A stretch of DNA of 49,398 nucleotides from Gaiellales bacterium (GCA_003599855.1 QZKG01000059.1:1-49398); one strand, 5' to 3'; counted from the first letter of the stretch, positions 39,642 to 47,954 are shown. Program-made: numbers and translations. Notes: generated by a model not told the origin, from the letters alone.

Positions 39642-41087
39642 CTATCCCTTGATGACTCCCAACGGCTTCAGGCGCGCCACCTTGCTGGAGAGGCCGGCCC
39701 TGTGGCAGATCTCCACCACCTCGTCGATGTCCTTGTAGACCGCCGGCGCCTCCTCGGCCAGGGTCGAAGTGCGACCGGCGCGGATGGTGATGCCGCGGGA
39801 CTCCAGCTCGCGCTTGAGCTCGTCCCCCCGGATCATCTTCTTGGCGGCCCGCCGGCCCATGACCCGCCCGGCACCGTGGCAGGTGGAGCCGAAGCTCTCG
39901 CTCATGGCCCTGGCGGTCCCCTTGCACAGGTAGGAGGCTGTGCCCATATCCCCCGGGACGATGACCGGCTGGCCCACCCCGCGGTAGCGCTCGGGCACGT
40001 CCGGATGGCCTGCGGGGAAAGAGCGCGTCGCCCCCTTGCGGTGGACGCAGAGGCGGCGTTTCTTCCCCTCGACCTCGTGCTCCTCGAACTTGGCGACGTT
40101 GTGTGACACGTCGTAAACCAGGCCCAGGCCGAGCTTCTCGGCCGATGAGCTGAAGATGTACTCGCAGGACTGGCGCAGCAGGTGGGTCATGACCTGGCGG
40201 TTCACCCGGGCGAAGTTGACGGCGCAGGCCATGGCGGCATAGTACTCGCGGCCCTCGGGGCTGGCGATAGGGGCGCAGGCGAGCTGGCGGTCGGGCAGGT
40301 CGATGCCGGCGCGGGCCGCTGCTCCTCCCATCAACCGAACGTACTCAGTGCAGACCTGGTGCCCCAGGCCCCGGGAGCCGGAGTGGACCATGATGCAGAG
40401 CTGGTCCGGGAAGATGCCGAAGGCGTCGGCCGCCTCCGGGTCGAAGATCTCATCGACCTGCTGCACTTCTATGAAATGGTTGCCGGCCCCCAGCGTACCC
40501 GGGTGGGCGAAACCCCGCTCGCGGGCGCGCTTGCTGATAAAGGCCGGGTCGGCTCCCTCGAGGACGCCGCCGTCTTCGATGACGGCGATGTCATCCGGCC
40601 AGCCGAAACCGTTGCTGATGGCCCATGGCACGCCCTTGCCCATCAGGCTGTCGAGATCCTTGTGGCCCAGCCTGATATCCCCCTTACGGCCGACGCCTGC
40701 GGGGATGTTGCGGGAGAACTCGTGCACCAGCGCCGGCACCGCGTCACGCACGTCGGCGACGTTCAGGTTGCTGCGCACGAGGCGGACGCCGCAAGCGATG
40801 TCATAACCGACGCCACCCGGTGAGATGATCCCTTCCTCGCAGTCGAAAGCCGCCACCCCGCCGATGGCGAAACCGTAGCCCCAATGGATGTCCGGCATCG
40901 CCAGGGAGGCCTCGACGATGCCCGGCAGGCAGGCGACGTTCATCACCTGTTCGAGAGCCTTCTCGGCGCGGGCCTTCTCGATGAAGTTCCTGTCGGCGAA
41001 CACCCGCCCGGGGACGCGCATGGCGCCAGTGGCGGGTATCTCCCAGCAGTAGGGGCTGACCTCGGTGATGCCTTCCAGTGCTGTCAT
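39642..41087 (-). CDS. rtcB: RNA 3'-phosphate/5'-OH ligase RtcB
   Basis: The 481-residue product has the RtcB metal and GMP-binding motifs: MPDIHWGYGFAIGG, GYDIACGVRL with the active-site Cys, GTLGAGNHFIE, VHSGSRGLGHQ, DVSHNVAK, and the guanylylated His in STCHGAGRVMGR. It joins RNA ends with GTP and Mn2+. GGGAGG lies upstream of the ATG. It follows archease by 16 bases in the same operon, and archease helps its guanylylation. It ends 159 bases upstream of the secreted-protein gene. Confidence 0.95.
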   Translation of the reverse strand: MTALEGITEVSPYCWEIPATGAMRVPGRVFADRNFIEKARAEKALEQVMNVACLPGIVEASLAMPDIHWGYGFAIGGVAAFDCEEGIISPGGVGYDIACGVRLVRSNLNVADVRDAVPALVHEFSRNIPAGVGRKGDIRLGHKDLDSLMGKGVPWAISNGFGWPDDIAVIEDGGVLEGADPAFISKRARERGFAHPGTLGAGNHFIEVQQVDEIFDPEAADAFGIFPDQLCIMVHSGSRGLGHQVCTEYVRLMGGAAARAGIDLPDRQLACAPIASPEGREYYAAMACAVNFARVNRQVMTHLLRQSCEYIFSSSAEKLGLGLVYDVSHNVAKFEEHEVEGKKRRLCVHRKGATRSFPAGHPDVPERYRGVGQPVIVPGDMGTASYLCKGTARAMSESFGSTCHGAGRVMGRRAAKKMIRGDELKRELESRGITIRAGRTSTLAEEAPAVYKDIDEVVEICHRAGLSSKVARLKPLGVIKG

Positions 41088-41103
41088 CGCGACCCTCCCG
41101 TCC

Positions 41104-41520
41104 TCACACGTCGAAGATGACCTCGGCGGACCAGTTACCGTCGACCCTGCCGATCCTCAGCATGTGGTAGGTGACCGCCTTGATGTCCGTATCCAGCCTG
41201 TGGCGGCCAGGGTCCAGGGGCTCGCCCAGCGCGATGCCCCGCACTCTGTTCGCGTCCATGCCGGTCACCCTGAAGCGGCTGAAGAGGATCGAGTTGCTGT
41301 CGTAAAGATAAAGCAGCTCGTTGAGCCATTCCACCAGCAGGGCCTCTTCATCCTCGGCCTCCACTGACACCGGGTACTCGTCCAGGGGCTTCACGCTCTC
41401 CAGGTCGGTGATGAGGCTGAACATGCCGGTAGCGGCGTTTTCAAAGACCTCTTCCCGGGACGAGCCGAACGCCCTGATGCCGATGTCCGCCGTGTGTTCG
41501 ATTGTTTCAAATGCCTTCAT
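41104..41520 (-). CDS. Archease
   Basis: The 138-residue product matches the archease family: ETIEHTADIGIRAFGSSREEVFENAA (in pieces), SVEAEDEEALLVEWLNELLYLYDS, and a TDIKAVTYHMLRI block. It binds Ca2+ or other metals and lets RtcB turn over many times. It is directly upstream of rtcB with 16 bases between. Its start is 110 bases from the Rrf2 gene, so the two units are divergent. Confidence 0.94.
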   Translation of the reverse strand: MKAFETIEHTADIGIRAFGSSREEVFENAATGMFSLITDLESVKPLDEYPVSVEAEDEEALLVEWLNELLYLYDSNSILFSRFRVTGMDANRVRGIALGEPLDPGRHRLDTDIKAVTYHMLRIGRVDGNWSAEVIFDV

Positions 41521-41562
41521 TTGCAGGTAATCCTATTGTATTTCCTGATTCCTGAATATACC

Positions 41563-41591
41563 TTGACAAAACAAATAAAAACAGTTAAGAT
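41563..41591 (+). promoter_or_regulatory. Strong promoter of the Rrf2/cysteine/sulfur-carrier operon
   Basis: TTGACA, a perfect -35, is followed after 17 bases by TAAGAT. Transcription would start near 41598, giving a leader of about 33 bases with GGAGA ahead of the ATG at 41631. The A/T-rich surrounding differs from the rest of the region and could hold Rrf2 binding sites. Confidence 0.75.
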
Positions 41592-41630
41592 TCAAAAACT
41601 CAGTATACCTATCAGATTTATGGAGAAATT

Positions 41631-42071
41631 ATGAATATCTCAGCCAAAAGCAAGTACGCAGTCAGGGCGCTTGTCGAGCTGGCCCAGCAGAACAACGGCC
41701 ACCCGATACCCATCGCCGACATCGCCTCACGCCGGGACATTCCCCTGCAGTTCCTCGAACAGCTATTCTCTACTCTCCGCAAGGCTGGAATTCTAAACAG
41801 TCACCGTGGCGTGCGCGGCGGTTTCAGCTTCAACCGGCTGCCAGAGGACGTTACGGTGCTTGACGTGGTCGAGGTCCTGGACGGCAACATCTCCCCCGCA
41901 GCCTGTACTTCAGGCGCGTCCTGCGAGCGGATCGACGGATGCATCATGAACGAGGTCTGGGGCGAGGTGAAGAGCAGCATCGAGGAGGTACTCACCTCCC
42001 ACAACATCGGAGAACTCGCATCCAGGGAGAGCCTGATGGAGAGCAAGAGCCGCGAGATGTACTACATTTGA
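41631..42071 (+). CDS. Rrf2-family transcriptional regulator (IscR/CymR type)
   Basis: The 146-residue product has an Rrf2 winged helix (SAKSKYAVRALVELAQ, GVRGGFSFNRL) and the three ligand cysteines at C92, C98 and C104, exactly the spacing and positions of E. coli IscR. It probably binds a 2Fe-2S cluster or senses cysteine/sulfide through O-acetylserine as CymR does. It heads the plus-strand operon with cysK 76 bases downstream and is likely autoregulated from the TTGACA promoter. A second Rrf2 domain, fused to TusA, controls the isc-type operon. Confidence 0.92.
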   Translation: MNISAKSKYAVRALVELAQQNNGHPIPIADIASRRDIPLQFLEQLFSTLRKAGILNSHRGVRGGFSFNRLPEDVTVLDVVEVLDGNISPAACTSGASCERIDGCIMNEVWGEVKSSIEEVLTSHNIGELASRESLMESKSREMYYI

Positions 42072-42147
42072 GCGCGGGAGCGTCATGGGGGTATAAGGGA
42101 TTTTTCAACGACTAACGGGAACAATAGGGCAGGAAGGAATGGAGAAA

Positions 42148-43116
42148 ATGACACCAAGCGACGTCACAACAGCGCGGAGAGCCCAGATGAATATCGCCAG
42201 CAACCTCTCGGAGCTTATCGGCAACACACCTCTGGTGGACCTGGGCCGCATCACCAGGGGCCTGAGCGCCTCTGTCGCGGCCAAGCTGGAAAGTTTCAAC
42301 CCCGGCGGGAGCGTGAAGGACCGCATCGGCTTCAGCATGATCGATGCGGCTGAACGGGAGGGCAAGATCGTCCCTGGCAAGACGGTCATCATCGAGCCCA
42401 CCAGCGGCAACACCGGCATCGCCCTTGCTTTCGTCTGCGCGGTGAAGGGCTACCGCCTGATCCTGACCATGCCTGACACCATGAGCATGGAGCGCCGCTC
42501 ACTGCTGCACGCCTACGGCGCGGAACTGGTGCTCACGCCAGGGCCCGAGGGGATGCGGGGCGCCGTGGCCAGGGCTGAGACCCTGGCCGCCGAGACGCCG
42601 GACTCCTTCGTGCCGCAGCAGTTCAACAACCCGGCTAACCCCGAGATCCACCGCAGGACGACCGCCGAGGAGATCTGGAAGGATACCGACGGCGGCGTGG
42701 ACATCCTCGTGGCGGGCATCGGTACCGGCGGCACCATCACCGGCGTCGGCGAGGTGCTGAGGGAGCGCAAGCCGTCGGTGCAGATCGTGGCCGTGGAGCC
42801 CCAGGCGTCTCCGGTGCTTTCCGGCGGCGACCCCGGTCCCCATCGCATCCAGGGGATCGGCGCAGGTTTCGTACCGAGCATCCTCAACACTGATATCTAT
42901 GACGAGGTCTTCCAGGTATCCAACGACGACGCTGAGGAGATGGCGAGGCGGCTGGCCCACGAAGAAGGTATACTCTGTGGTATCTCCTCCGGGGCGGCGG
43001 CCCATGCCGCTCTCGAGGTGGCCCGCAGGCCGTCGAGCAAAGGGAAGCTGGTGGTCGTCGTGTTGCCGGATACCGGCGAGCGGTACCTTACCACCCAGAT
43101 GTTCGGCGGTGCGTAG
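42148..43116 (+). CDS. cysK: Cysteine synthase, O-acetylserine sulfhydrylase type
   Basis: The roughly 322-residue PLP enzyme has [12 protein letters not shown], the Lys of [39 protein letters not shown] and the [13 protein letters not shown] phosphate cup. The pattern MSMERR is CysK-like. The start may be ATG at 42139 or 42148; the latter has AAGGA nine bases and GGAG three bases upstream. It makes cysteine from O-acetylserine and sulfide, or from a carrier thiocarboxylate as in the CysO pathway. It is followed by tusA after 30 bases. Confidence 0.94.
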   Translation: MTPSDVTTARRAQMNIASNLSELIGNTPLVDLGRITRGLSASVAAKLESFNPGGSVKDRIGFSMIDAAEREGKIVPGKTVIIEPTSGNTGIALAFVCAVKGYRLILTMPDTMSMERRSLLHAYGAELVLTPGPEGMRGAVARAETLAAETPDSFVPQQFNNPANPEIHRRTTAEEIWKDTDGGVDILVAGIGTGGTITGVGEVLRERKPSVQIVAVEPQASPVLSGGDPGPHRIQGIGAGFVPSILNTDIYDEVFQVSNDDAEEMARRLAHEEGILCGISSGAAAHAALEVARRPSSKGKLVVVVLPDTGERYLTTQMFGGA

Positions 43117-43146
43117 ACAGTATCGCTCAGAGGACGGGAGGAAGAC

Positions 43147-43386
43147 ATGGATGTCAAGGAAGACCACCTGCTCGATGCCCGGGGACTGAAATGCCCGATG
43201 CCATCGGTCAAGACGGCGCTGGCCCTGGAACAGCTCGAGAGCGGCGGCATCGTCAAGGTGATCATCGACGACCCGGTCAGCAGGAACGACCTGCCGCAGT
43301 GGGTCAAGGGTAACGGGCACCATGTCCTGGGGATCGAGGAGAAGGACGATTGCGTGGAAGTGTACGTGAAAAAAGGCGGGGGATGA
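43147..43386 (+). CDS. TusA/SirA-family sulfur carrier
   Basis: The 79-residue product has the TusA active-site motif LKCPMPSVKTALALEQL, with the persulfide-carrying Cys16, and the VIIDDPVSRNDLPQWVKGNGHHV block. TusA-like proteins relay persulfide sulfur between enzymes. It lies between cysK and the ThiS-like carrier gene, with which it overlaps by ATGA. The role as a sulfur donor to the E1-carrier pair is inference. Confidence 0.92.
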   Translation: MDVKEDHLLDARGLKCPMPSVKTALALEQLESGGIVKVIIDDPVSRNDLPQWVKGNGHHVLGIEEKDDCVEVYVKKGGG

Positions 43387-43703
43387 AAGGGAACCGACAG
43401 ATGAATGCAGATGGCAGCCCGGAAATGCTAGAATTGAATGAATCGGCGCCGTCCCGCGGAAGCGGCGGCGTGATAGAACTGGTGGTCCAGGGGCGTCCGT
43501 GCCTCTATGACGGGGATCCCGACCTCGGGTCCCTGCTCGAATACCGGGGCGAGAACTCGCTCTACGTCAATGTGCGCATCAACGACGAAGTCCTGGACCA
43601 GCGTGACTTCGAGAACGTTCCCGTGCGGGAAGGCGATCGCATCGACTTCCTGTATTTCATGGGAGGGGGACTTTTTGTTCAACCTGACAGAAGAAGAAAT
43701 TGA
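43383..43703 (+). CDS. ThiS/MoaD/CysO-like sulfur carrier with a C-terminal tail beyond GG
   Basis: The 106-residue product has a ubiquitin-like beta-grasp core (about residues 29-96: IELVVQGRPCLYDG, GENSLYVNVRINDEVL, VREGDRIDFLYFMGGG). The thiocarboxylate-forming Gly-Gly normally ends the chain, but here ten residues (LFVQPDRRRN) follow GGG96. Such tails are removed by JAMM peptidases in QbsE/HcyS-type carriers. A 28-residue N-terminal extension is also unusual. The start overlaps tusA (ATGA) and the end overlaps the E1 gene by 29 bases. The Mec+-like peptidase lies two genes downstream. Confidence 0.9.
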   Translation: MKGNRQMNADGSPEMLELNESAPSRGSGGVIELVVQGRPCLYDGDPDLGSLLEYRGENSLYVNVRINDEVLDQRDFENVPVREGDRIDFLYFMGGGLFVQPDRRRN

Positions 43704-44484
43704 ACGCTATTCACGGCATATCATCCTGCCGGAGGTCGGCGGCGCGGGCCAGCAGAAGCTCAAGGAAGCCAGCGTCCTGGTGGTGGGCGCCGGCGGGCTG
43801 GGCTCCCCTGTACTGCTCTACCTGACCGCGGCCGGCATCGGCCGCATCGGCGTCATCGAGGACGACGTGGTCGACCTCACCAACCTGCAGCGCCAGGTGC
43901 TCCACACCACCTCGGACGTGGGCAAGCCCAAGGTCGAGAGCGCCAGCGAGACCATGAAGCAGATCAACCCGCACGTGCAGGTGGACGTCTACCACGAGCG
44001 CCTCAACAAGGACAACATCTTCGCGCTGCTGGACAGGTATGACATCGTCGTCGACGGCGTGGACAACTTTCCCACCAGGTACCTGATCAACGACGCCTGC
44101 GTGATGAAGAAGAAGATCCTGGTGGAGGGCGGCATACTGCGCTTCATGGGCCTGATCATGAGCATCAAGGGCGGCGAGACCGCCTGCTACCGTTGCGTCT
44201 ACGAGGAGCCGCCACCGCCGGGCACCGTCCCCAGCTGCGCCGAGGCGGGCATCCTCGGGGCCGTGGCGGGCGTCCTGGGCACCCTGCAGGCCACCGAGGT
44301 GCTCAAGATAGTCACCGGCGTTGGTGAGCCGCTCTACAACCGGCTGCTGCAGTTCGATGCCGAGGAGCTGCGCTTCCACGAGGTTAACGCGCGGCGCAAC
44401 CCCAGGTGCCCCGTCTGCGGCGAGAAGCCGACCATCACCGAGCTGGTGGAGTACGACCATTCCTGTGAGATCCAGGCGCCGTAA
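43675..44484 (+). CDS. ThiF/MoeB-type E1-like adenylyltransferase
   Basis: The 269-residue product begins FNLTEEEIERYSRHIILPEVG. It has the ATP-binding GAGGLGSP (38-45), DLTNLQRQVLH, the DGVDNFPTRYLIND block, the catalytic Cys188 in PSCAEAG, and the zinc CxxC pairs 171/174 and 245/248. It would adenylate the carrier's C-terminal Gly and assist thiocarboxylate formation. The TTG at 43675 has GGGAGGGGG just before it, within the end of the carrier gene. A C-terminal rhodanese domain, as in MOCS3, is absent, so sulfur must come from elsewhere, perhaps TusA. Confidence 0.93.
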   Translation: MFNLTEEEIERYSRHIILPEVGGAGQQKLKEASVLVVGAGGLGSPVLLYLTAAGIGRIGVIEDDVVDLTNLQRQVLHTTSDVGKPKVESASETMKQINPHVQVDVYHERLNKDNIFALLDRYDIVVDGVDNFPTRYLINDACVMKKKILVEGGILRFMGLIMSIKGGETACYRCVYEEPPPPGTVPSCAEAGILGAVAGVLGTLQATEVLKIVTGVGEPLYNRLLQFDAEELRFHEVNARRNPRCPVCGEKPTITELVEYDHSCEIQAP

Positions 44485-44491
44485 CGGGGCC

Positions 44492-44905
44492 ATGGCTCAA
44501 CCCTTGCGGCTTTCTGCCGGACAGTACCAGTCCATCATCGACCATGCCCGCGCCTGCTCGCCGGAAGAGGCCTGCGGCGTCCTGGCGGGCGCCGGCGGCG
44601 AGGTGGAGCGGGTCTTCCTGATGGAGAACGCCGAGCACAGCCCCACCTTCTACATGATGGATTCCCGGGAGCAGTTCGAGGTGTTCGATGCCATCGAGCG
44701 CGACGGGCTGGAGCTCGTCGCCATCTTCCATTCCCACCCCCACTCCCCGCCGCTGCCCTCGGCCCAGGACATGGAGCTGGCCTTCTACCCCGATGCTTTG
44801 TACCTGATCGTGTCGCTCATGGGTGAAGAACCGGAGGGCCGTGCCTTCCGCATCGTCGAGCGTGAGGTGACCGAGGCTGGCCTGGAGGTGATCGGCGATG
44901 ACTGA
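44492..44905 (+). CDS. Mec+-like JAMM/MPN+ metallopeptidase
   Basis: The 137-residue product has all JAMM zinc residues: E26 (PEEACGVL), H80 and H82 in FHSHPHSPPLPSAQDM, and D93. It matches Mec+ proteases, which release cysteine from the CysO-cysteine adduct or trim carrier tails. The E1 gene ends seven bases upstream and larE overlaps by eight. Together with the tailed carrier it suggests processing of the tail, adduct hydrolysis or both. Confidence 0.93.
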   Translation: MAQPLRLSAGQYQSIIDHARACSPEEACGVLAGAGGEVERVFLMENAEHSPTFYMMDSREQFEVFDAIERDGLELVAIFHSHPHSPPLPSAQDMELAFYPDALYLIVSLMGEEPEGRAFRIVEREVTEAGLEVIGDD

Positions 44906-45800
44906 AGACGGGCGAAAGCAGGAGGAGCTGTCCGAGGCTTTCGACGAGCCCACCGGTGAAGAGCTCGCCGCCGGCAACGAGCGGGCGCGGATGATGCATG
45001 CCACTGACCTCTTGAACCGGCTGGTGGATTATATCCGCCCCCTGGAGAGCGCTGTCGTCGCTTTTTCGGGCGGCGTGGATTCCACCCTGGTGCTGCTCCT
45101 GGCTGTAAGGGCGCTTGGCGCGGGGAATGTGCTGGCGCTGACCGCGGATTCAGACACGCTGCCGGCGCGCGAGCGGCAGGAGGCCGTCGATCTGGCGCGG
45201 CAGATCGGGGTCAGCCACACCCTGGTGGCCACCGAGGAGATGAAGAACGAGGATTTCAGCGCCAATCCGCCGGAACGCTGCTTCCACTGCAAGACCGAGC
45301 TATGGCGCCACGGGCGTCAGCTTGCCGGCCAGAGGGGCCTCAAGCACCTCCTGGACGGCGTCAACGCCGACGATGAGGGCGACTTCCGTCCGGGGATCGA
45401 GGCGAGTGACGCTGCGGGGGCGCTGCACCCCCTGGCAGCCTGTGGCGTCGGCAAGGAAGGCGTGCGGCTGCTGGCCCGGGAGCTGGGCCTGCCCAACTGG
45501 GACAAGCCGTCCCAGGCATGCCTGTCATCCCGCTTCCCCTACGGGCAGCAGATAACGCCGGCGGGGCTCAGGAGGGTCGACCAGGCGGAGGAGCTACTGC
45601 GCGGCATGGGATTCAGGGCGCTCAGGGTGCGCGACCACGGCGCCATAGCCCGCATCGAGGTGCCCCTGGATGAGATCGCCCTGCTGTCGGGCGGGGAGCG
45701 GCGGGCCGAGGTCGTCGACGGGCTCAGGGAGCTCGGCTATACCTATGTGACCATCGACCTGGAAGGCTTCCGCAGCGGCAGCATGAACGAGGCGCTGTAA
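44898..45800 (+). CDS. larE: LarE-type ATP-dependent sulfur transferase
   Basis: The 300-residue product has the PP-loop SGGVDS (57-62), a GVNADDEGDFRPG motif and the SQACLSSRFPYG signature. It has a C-x2-C pair (C128, C131) and C208. LarE of the sacrificial type uses one Cys; three Cys suggest the type with a 4Fe-4S cluster that carries a labile sulfur. LarE makes the nickel-pincer cofactor precursor with LarB and LarC, neither of which is in the window. A 40-residue acidic N-terminal extension precedes the core. It is the last gene of the operon. Confidence 0.92.
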   Translation: MTEDGRKQEELSEAFDEPTGEELAAGNERARMMHATDLLNRLVDYIRPLESAVVAFSGGVDSTLVLLLAVRALGAGNVLALTADSDTLPARERQEAVDLARQIGVSHTLVATEEMKNEDFSANPPERCFHCKTELWRHGRQLAGQRGLKHLLDGVNADDEGDFRPGIEASDAAGALHPLAACGVGKEGVRLLARELGLPNWDKPSQACLSSRFPYGQQITPAGLRRVDQAEELLRGMGFRALRVRDHGAIARIEVPLDEIALLSGGERRAEVVDGLRELGYTYVTIDLEGFRSGSMNEAL

Positions 45801-45874
45801 TATTCTGGCAATATTACTCCTATGCCAGACTCAGTGGTCGGCGCTGAGCACCAACCCGCGAACTCTTTCTTGTA

Positions 45875-46462
45875 TTACGGCTCCAGGCTGAAAGGCGGGT
45901 AATCGTCGGTGATGAGCAGCATCGCGTAAGCCTGCACCCTTATCCCCCACCGCATGACCCCCAGAACGAAATCGAACATCCCACGCGGATACCTGCCGGT
46001 GATGAGAATGGCGAACCAGGCGATCAGGGTGACGAACATGACAGCTACTCCCAGGAAATACAGGATGAAGATATGGGGGACCGCCAGCAGCCACTTCACC
46101 AGCGGCATGCCCCGACCCAGCTTCTGCGCGTCGGGGTATTCCAGTTCGAGGTGGACCGACTGCTGTTCGTCGGAAGACGGGTATTCATGGGTCAAGAGCA
46201 GCATGTAGCTGTAAATCCTCAGGCCGAAGCGCGTCAGCGCCAGGTTCCAGTCGAACCACCAGCGAGGATATTTCTTGCGGAAGAGGATCATGAGCAGCAG
46301 GGCGAAGAAGAGGTAGCCGGCGGCGTAGGACGCGAGGCTCCAGATGATGGCGATGGGGATGACCACGATCAGGCGGAAGAAGGTGGTCAGCCGGTTGGCG
46401 GCTTCGGGATAATCGATGTGCAGGCTGGCTGGGTAGCCCCGGACGGATGCTTCAGTGGCCAT
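45875..46462 (-). CDS. DUF4389 membrane protein
   Basis: The 195-residue product has two similar halves, each with a hydrophobic pair of helices followed by a RYP/KYPRW-type loop: FRKKYPRWWFDWNLALTRFGLRIYSYMLLLT and ITGRYPRGMFDFVLGVMRWGIRVQAYAMLLIT (in pieces). This duplication is typical of DUF4389. Function is unknown. CTGGAGG precedes the ATG at 46462. It converges on larE across 74 bases. Confidence 0.88.
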   Translation of the reverse strand: MATEASVRGYPASLHIDYPEAANRLTTFFRLIVVIPIAIIWSLASYAAGYLFFALLLMILFRKKYPRWWFDWNLALTRFGLRIYSYMLLLTHEYPSSDEQQSVHLELEYPDAQKLGRGMPLVKWLLAVPHIFILYFLGVAVMFVTLIAWFAILITGRYPRGMFDFVLGVMRWGIRVQAYAMLLITDDYPPFSLEP

Positions 46463-46759
46463 GATGTCCTCCAGTGTCGGTTGTCCTGCAAATAATGCTT
46501 CGCTAGCGGCGGCGCGTCTCCTTCCGGTGGCAGCGCCCTCCGAAAGCCAGATGCTCTAATCAACTATCCGGTAGCGGCGAACCGTAAACAGGAGAATGGC
46601 GCAGGGAAGTCCGTCAGTGTTGTGGCGCCAGGGGTTGCTGTCTGACCGCCATCGTCAGACTGACGCCCAGGAGGGTGTTGCCGAAGGAGTCTTCTTCAGT
46701 GGTGGAGAGGGCCGGCTGATGGACTGGTTTCCCGACACGGGACCCTTGCGGGCAGATAG
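46463..46759. other. Intergenic stretch without a clear gene
   Basis: These 297 bases separate DUF4389 and the NIL-domain gene. A 7-bp inverted repeat (GTCTGAC/GTCAGAC) lies at 46640-46660 without a T-run. A short frame from 46596 follows AGGAG but runs antisense into the NIL gene and is probably not a gene. I see no riboswitch motif that I can name. Confidence 0.4.
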
Positions 46760-46996
46760 CTACTCCACGAACGAATCGAGGAACTCGATCTCGACGCCGA
46801 TCTCCTTGAGGTATCCGTAGGCGCGCTGCAGCGCCTCCTCCTCCCCGCTAAGCTCCATGATGATCTGCCCGAAGGTCTCGTCGACGCTGGCACGCCGGAT
46901 GTTGGGGATGACGTCGTATTCCTTCACCAGTTGATAGATGATCGGCTTCTTGATCAGCTTTTCCGGGAAAACAAGCTCAAGCCGCTGGGTCTTCAT
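46760..46996 (-). CDS. NIL-domain protein
   Basis: The 78-residue product consists almost only of a NIL domain (RLELVFPEKLIKKPIIYQLVKEYDV, in pieces, then IIMELSGEEEALQRAYGYLKEIGVEIEFL). NIL domains occur at the C-terminus of MetN and beside ferredoxins in sulfur assimilation, where they bind methionine or related ligands. AGGAGG lies upstream of the ATG. It is divergent from cysE, consistent with a sulfur amino acid link. Confidence 0.88.
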   Translation of the reverse strand: MKTQRLELVFPEKLIKKPIIYQLVKEYDVIPNIRRASVDETFGQIIMELSGEEEALQRAYGYLKEIGVEIEFLDSFVE

Positions 46997-47123
46997 CCCG
47001 AGTACCTCCTTCAGGCCGGGTATCTGCCGGCTGTAGATGATTCTGTTATATTATCAGCAAGTGACGCAGCCATACTATCCGAAGCGGGCGCGGGATGGAA
47101 CCGTCCGCCGAAGAAAGGTGAGA

Positions 47124-47936
47124 ATGGGCCTGTTGAAGAAAACCGGCGCCGCGCTGGCGGCAGGGGGCGCCGCCCTGCTGGCGCTCAGAGAGCGGGAGCA
47201 CCTGGGCGAGACCGCCCGGGCGATCCGGCGTGACATAGCGGCGATCCAGGAGCGGGACCCGGCGGCGGCCAACATCGTCGAGGCGCTGACCTGCTATTCC
47301 GGCCTGCACGCGGTGATGATGCACCGGGTGGCGCACATGCTCTACGAGCAGAACCTGCCGGTGGTCCCCCGCATCCTTTCCCAGGTGAACCGGTTCGTCA
47401 CCGGCATCGAGATCCACCCCGCCGCCAGGATCGGCGAGGGGTTCTTCATCGACCACGGCGCCGGCGTCGTCATCGGCGAGACCACCGAGGTGGGCAATAA
47501 CGTCACCATCTACCAGGGCGTGACCCTGGGCGGCACCGGCAAGGAGACCGGCAAGCGCCACCCCACGCTCAAGGACAACGTCACCATCGGCGCCGGGGCC
47601 AAGGTGCTGGGCTCGGTGACCGTGGGCGAGAACGCCAAGATCGGCGCCGGCAGCATCGTCATCCACGACGTGCCGGCTGACTCGACGGTGGTGGGCAACC
47701 CGGGACGTCCCGTGCGCGAGCAGGGGCGCAAGGTGGGCGCCGCCGACGTGGACTGGACACACCTCCCCGACCCGGTGGCCGACGCCATGCGGTCGCTGGT
47801 GAGCCGGCTGGTGGAGCTGGAGAACGAGATGAAGGAAGCCTTCCCCGAGATGAAGGAGCGCATCGAGCAGGGGCAGGAAGAAGGAGAACGGGAGCTGGAC
47901 AAGGTATTCGACTACTATCAGGGGCTGGAAGAATAG
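47124..47936 (+). CDS. cysE: Serine O-acetyltransferase
   Basis: The 270-residue product has a helical N-terminal domain and a left-handed beta-helix with hexapeptide repeats (IHPAARIGEGFFIDHGAGVVIGE, GVTLGGTGKETGKRHPTL, IGAGAKVLGSVTVGENAKIGAGSIVIHDV, all in pieces). The active-site His in FIDHG is present. AAAGGTGAG precedes the ATG at 47124. A 60-residue acidic helix follows the beta-helix and the chain ends in Glu-Glu rather than the Ile that CysE uses to bind CysK. It supplies O-acetylserine for the CysK at 42148. Confidence 0.93.
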   Translation: MGLLKKTGAALAAGGAALLALREREHLGETARAIRRDIAAIQERDPAAANIVEALTCYSGLHAVMMHRVAHMLYEQNLPVVPRILSQVNRFVTGIEIHPAARIGEGFFIDHGAGVVIGETTEVGNNVTIYQGVTLGGTGKETGKRHPTLKDNVTIGAGAKVLGSVTVGENAKIGAGSIVIHDVPADSTVVGNPGRPVREQGRKVGAADVDWTHLPDPVADAMRSLVSRLVELENEMKEAFPEMKERIEQGQEEGERELDKVFDYYQGLEE

Positions 47937-47954
47937 TCCGCCCTGACCGATAAG

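Noticed and set aside
46596-46820. Short plus-strand frame with AGGAG before its ATG
   Set aside because: It continues antisense into the NIL-domain gene, lacks similarity to any family and shows shadow-like composition.
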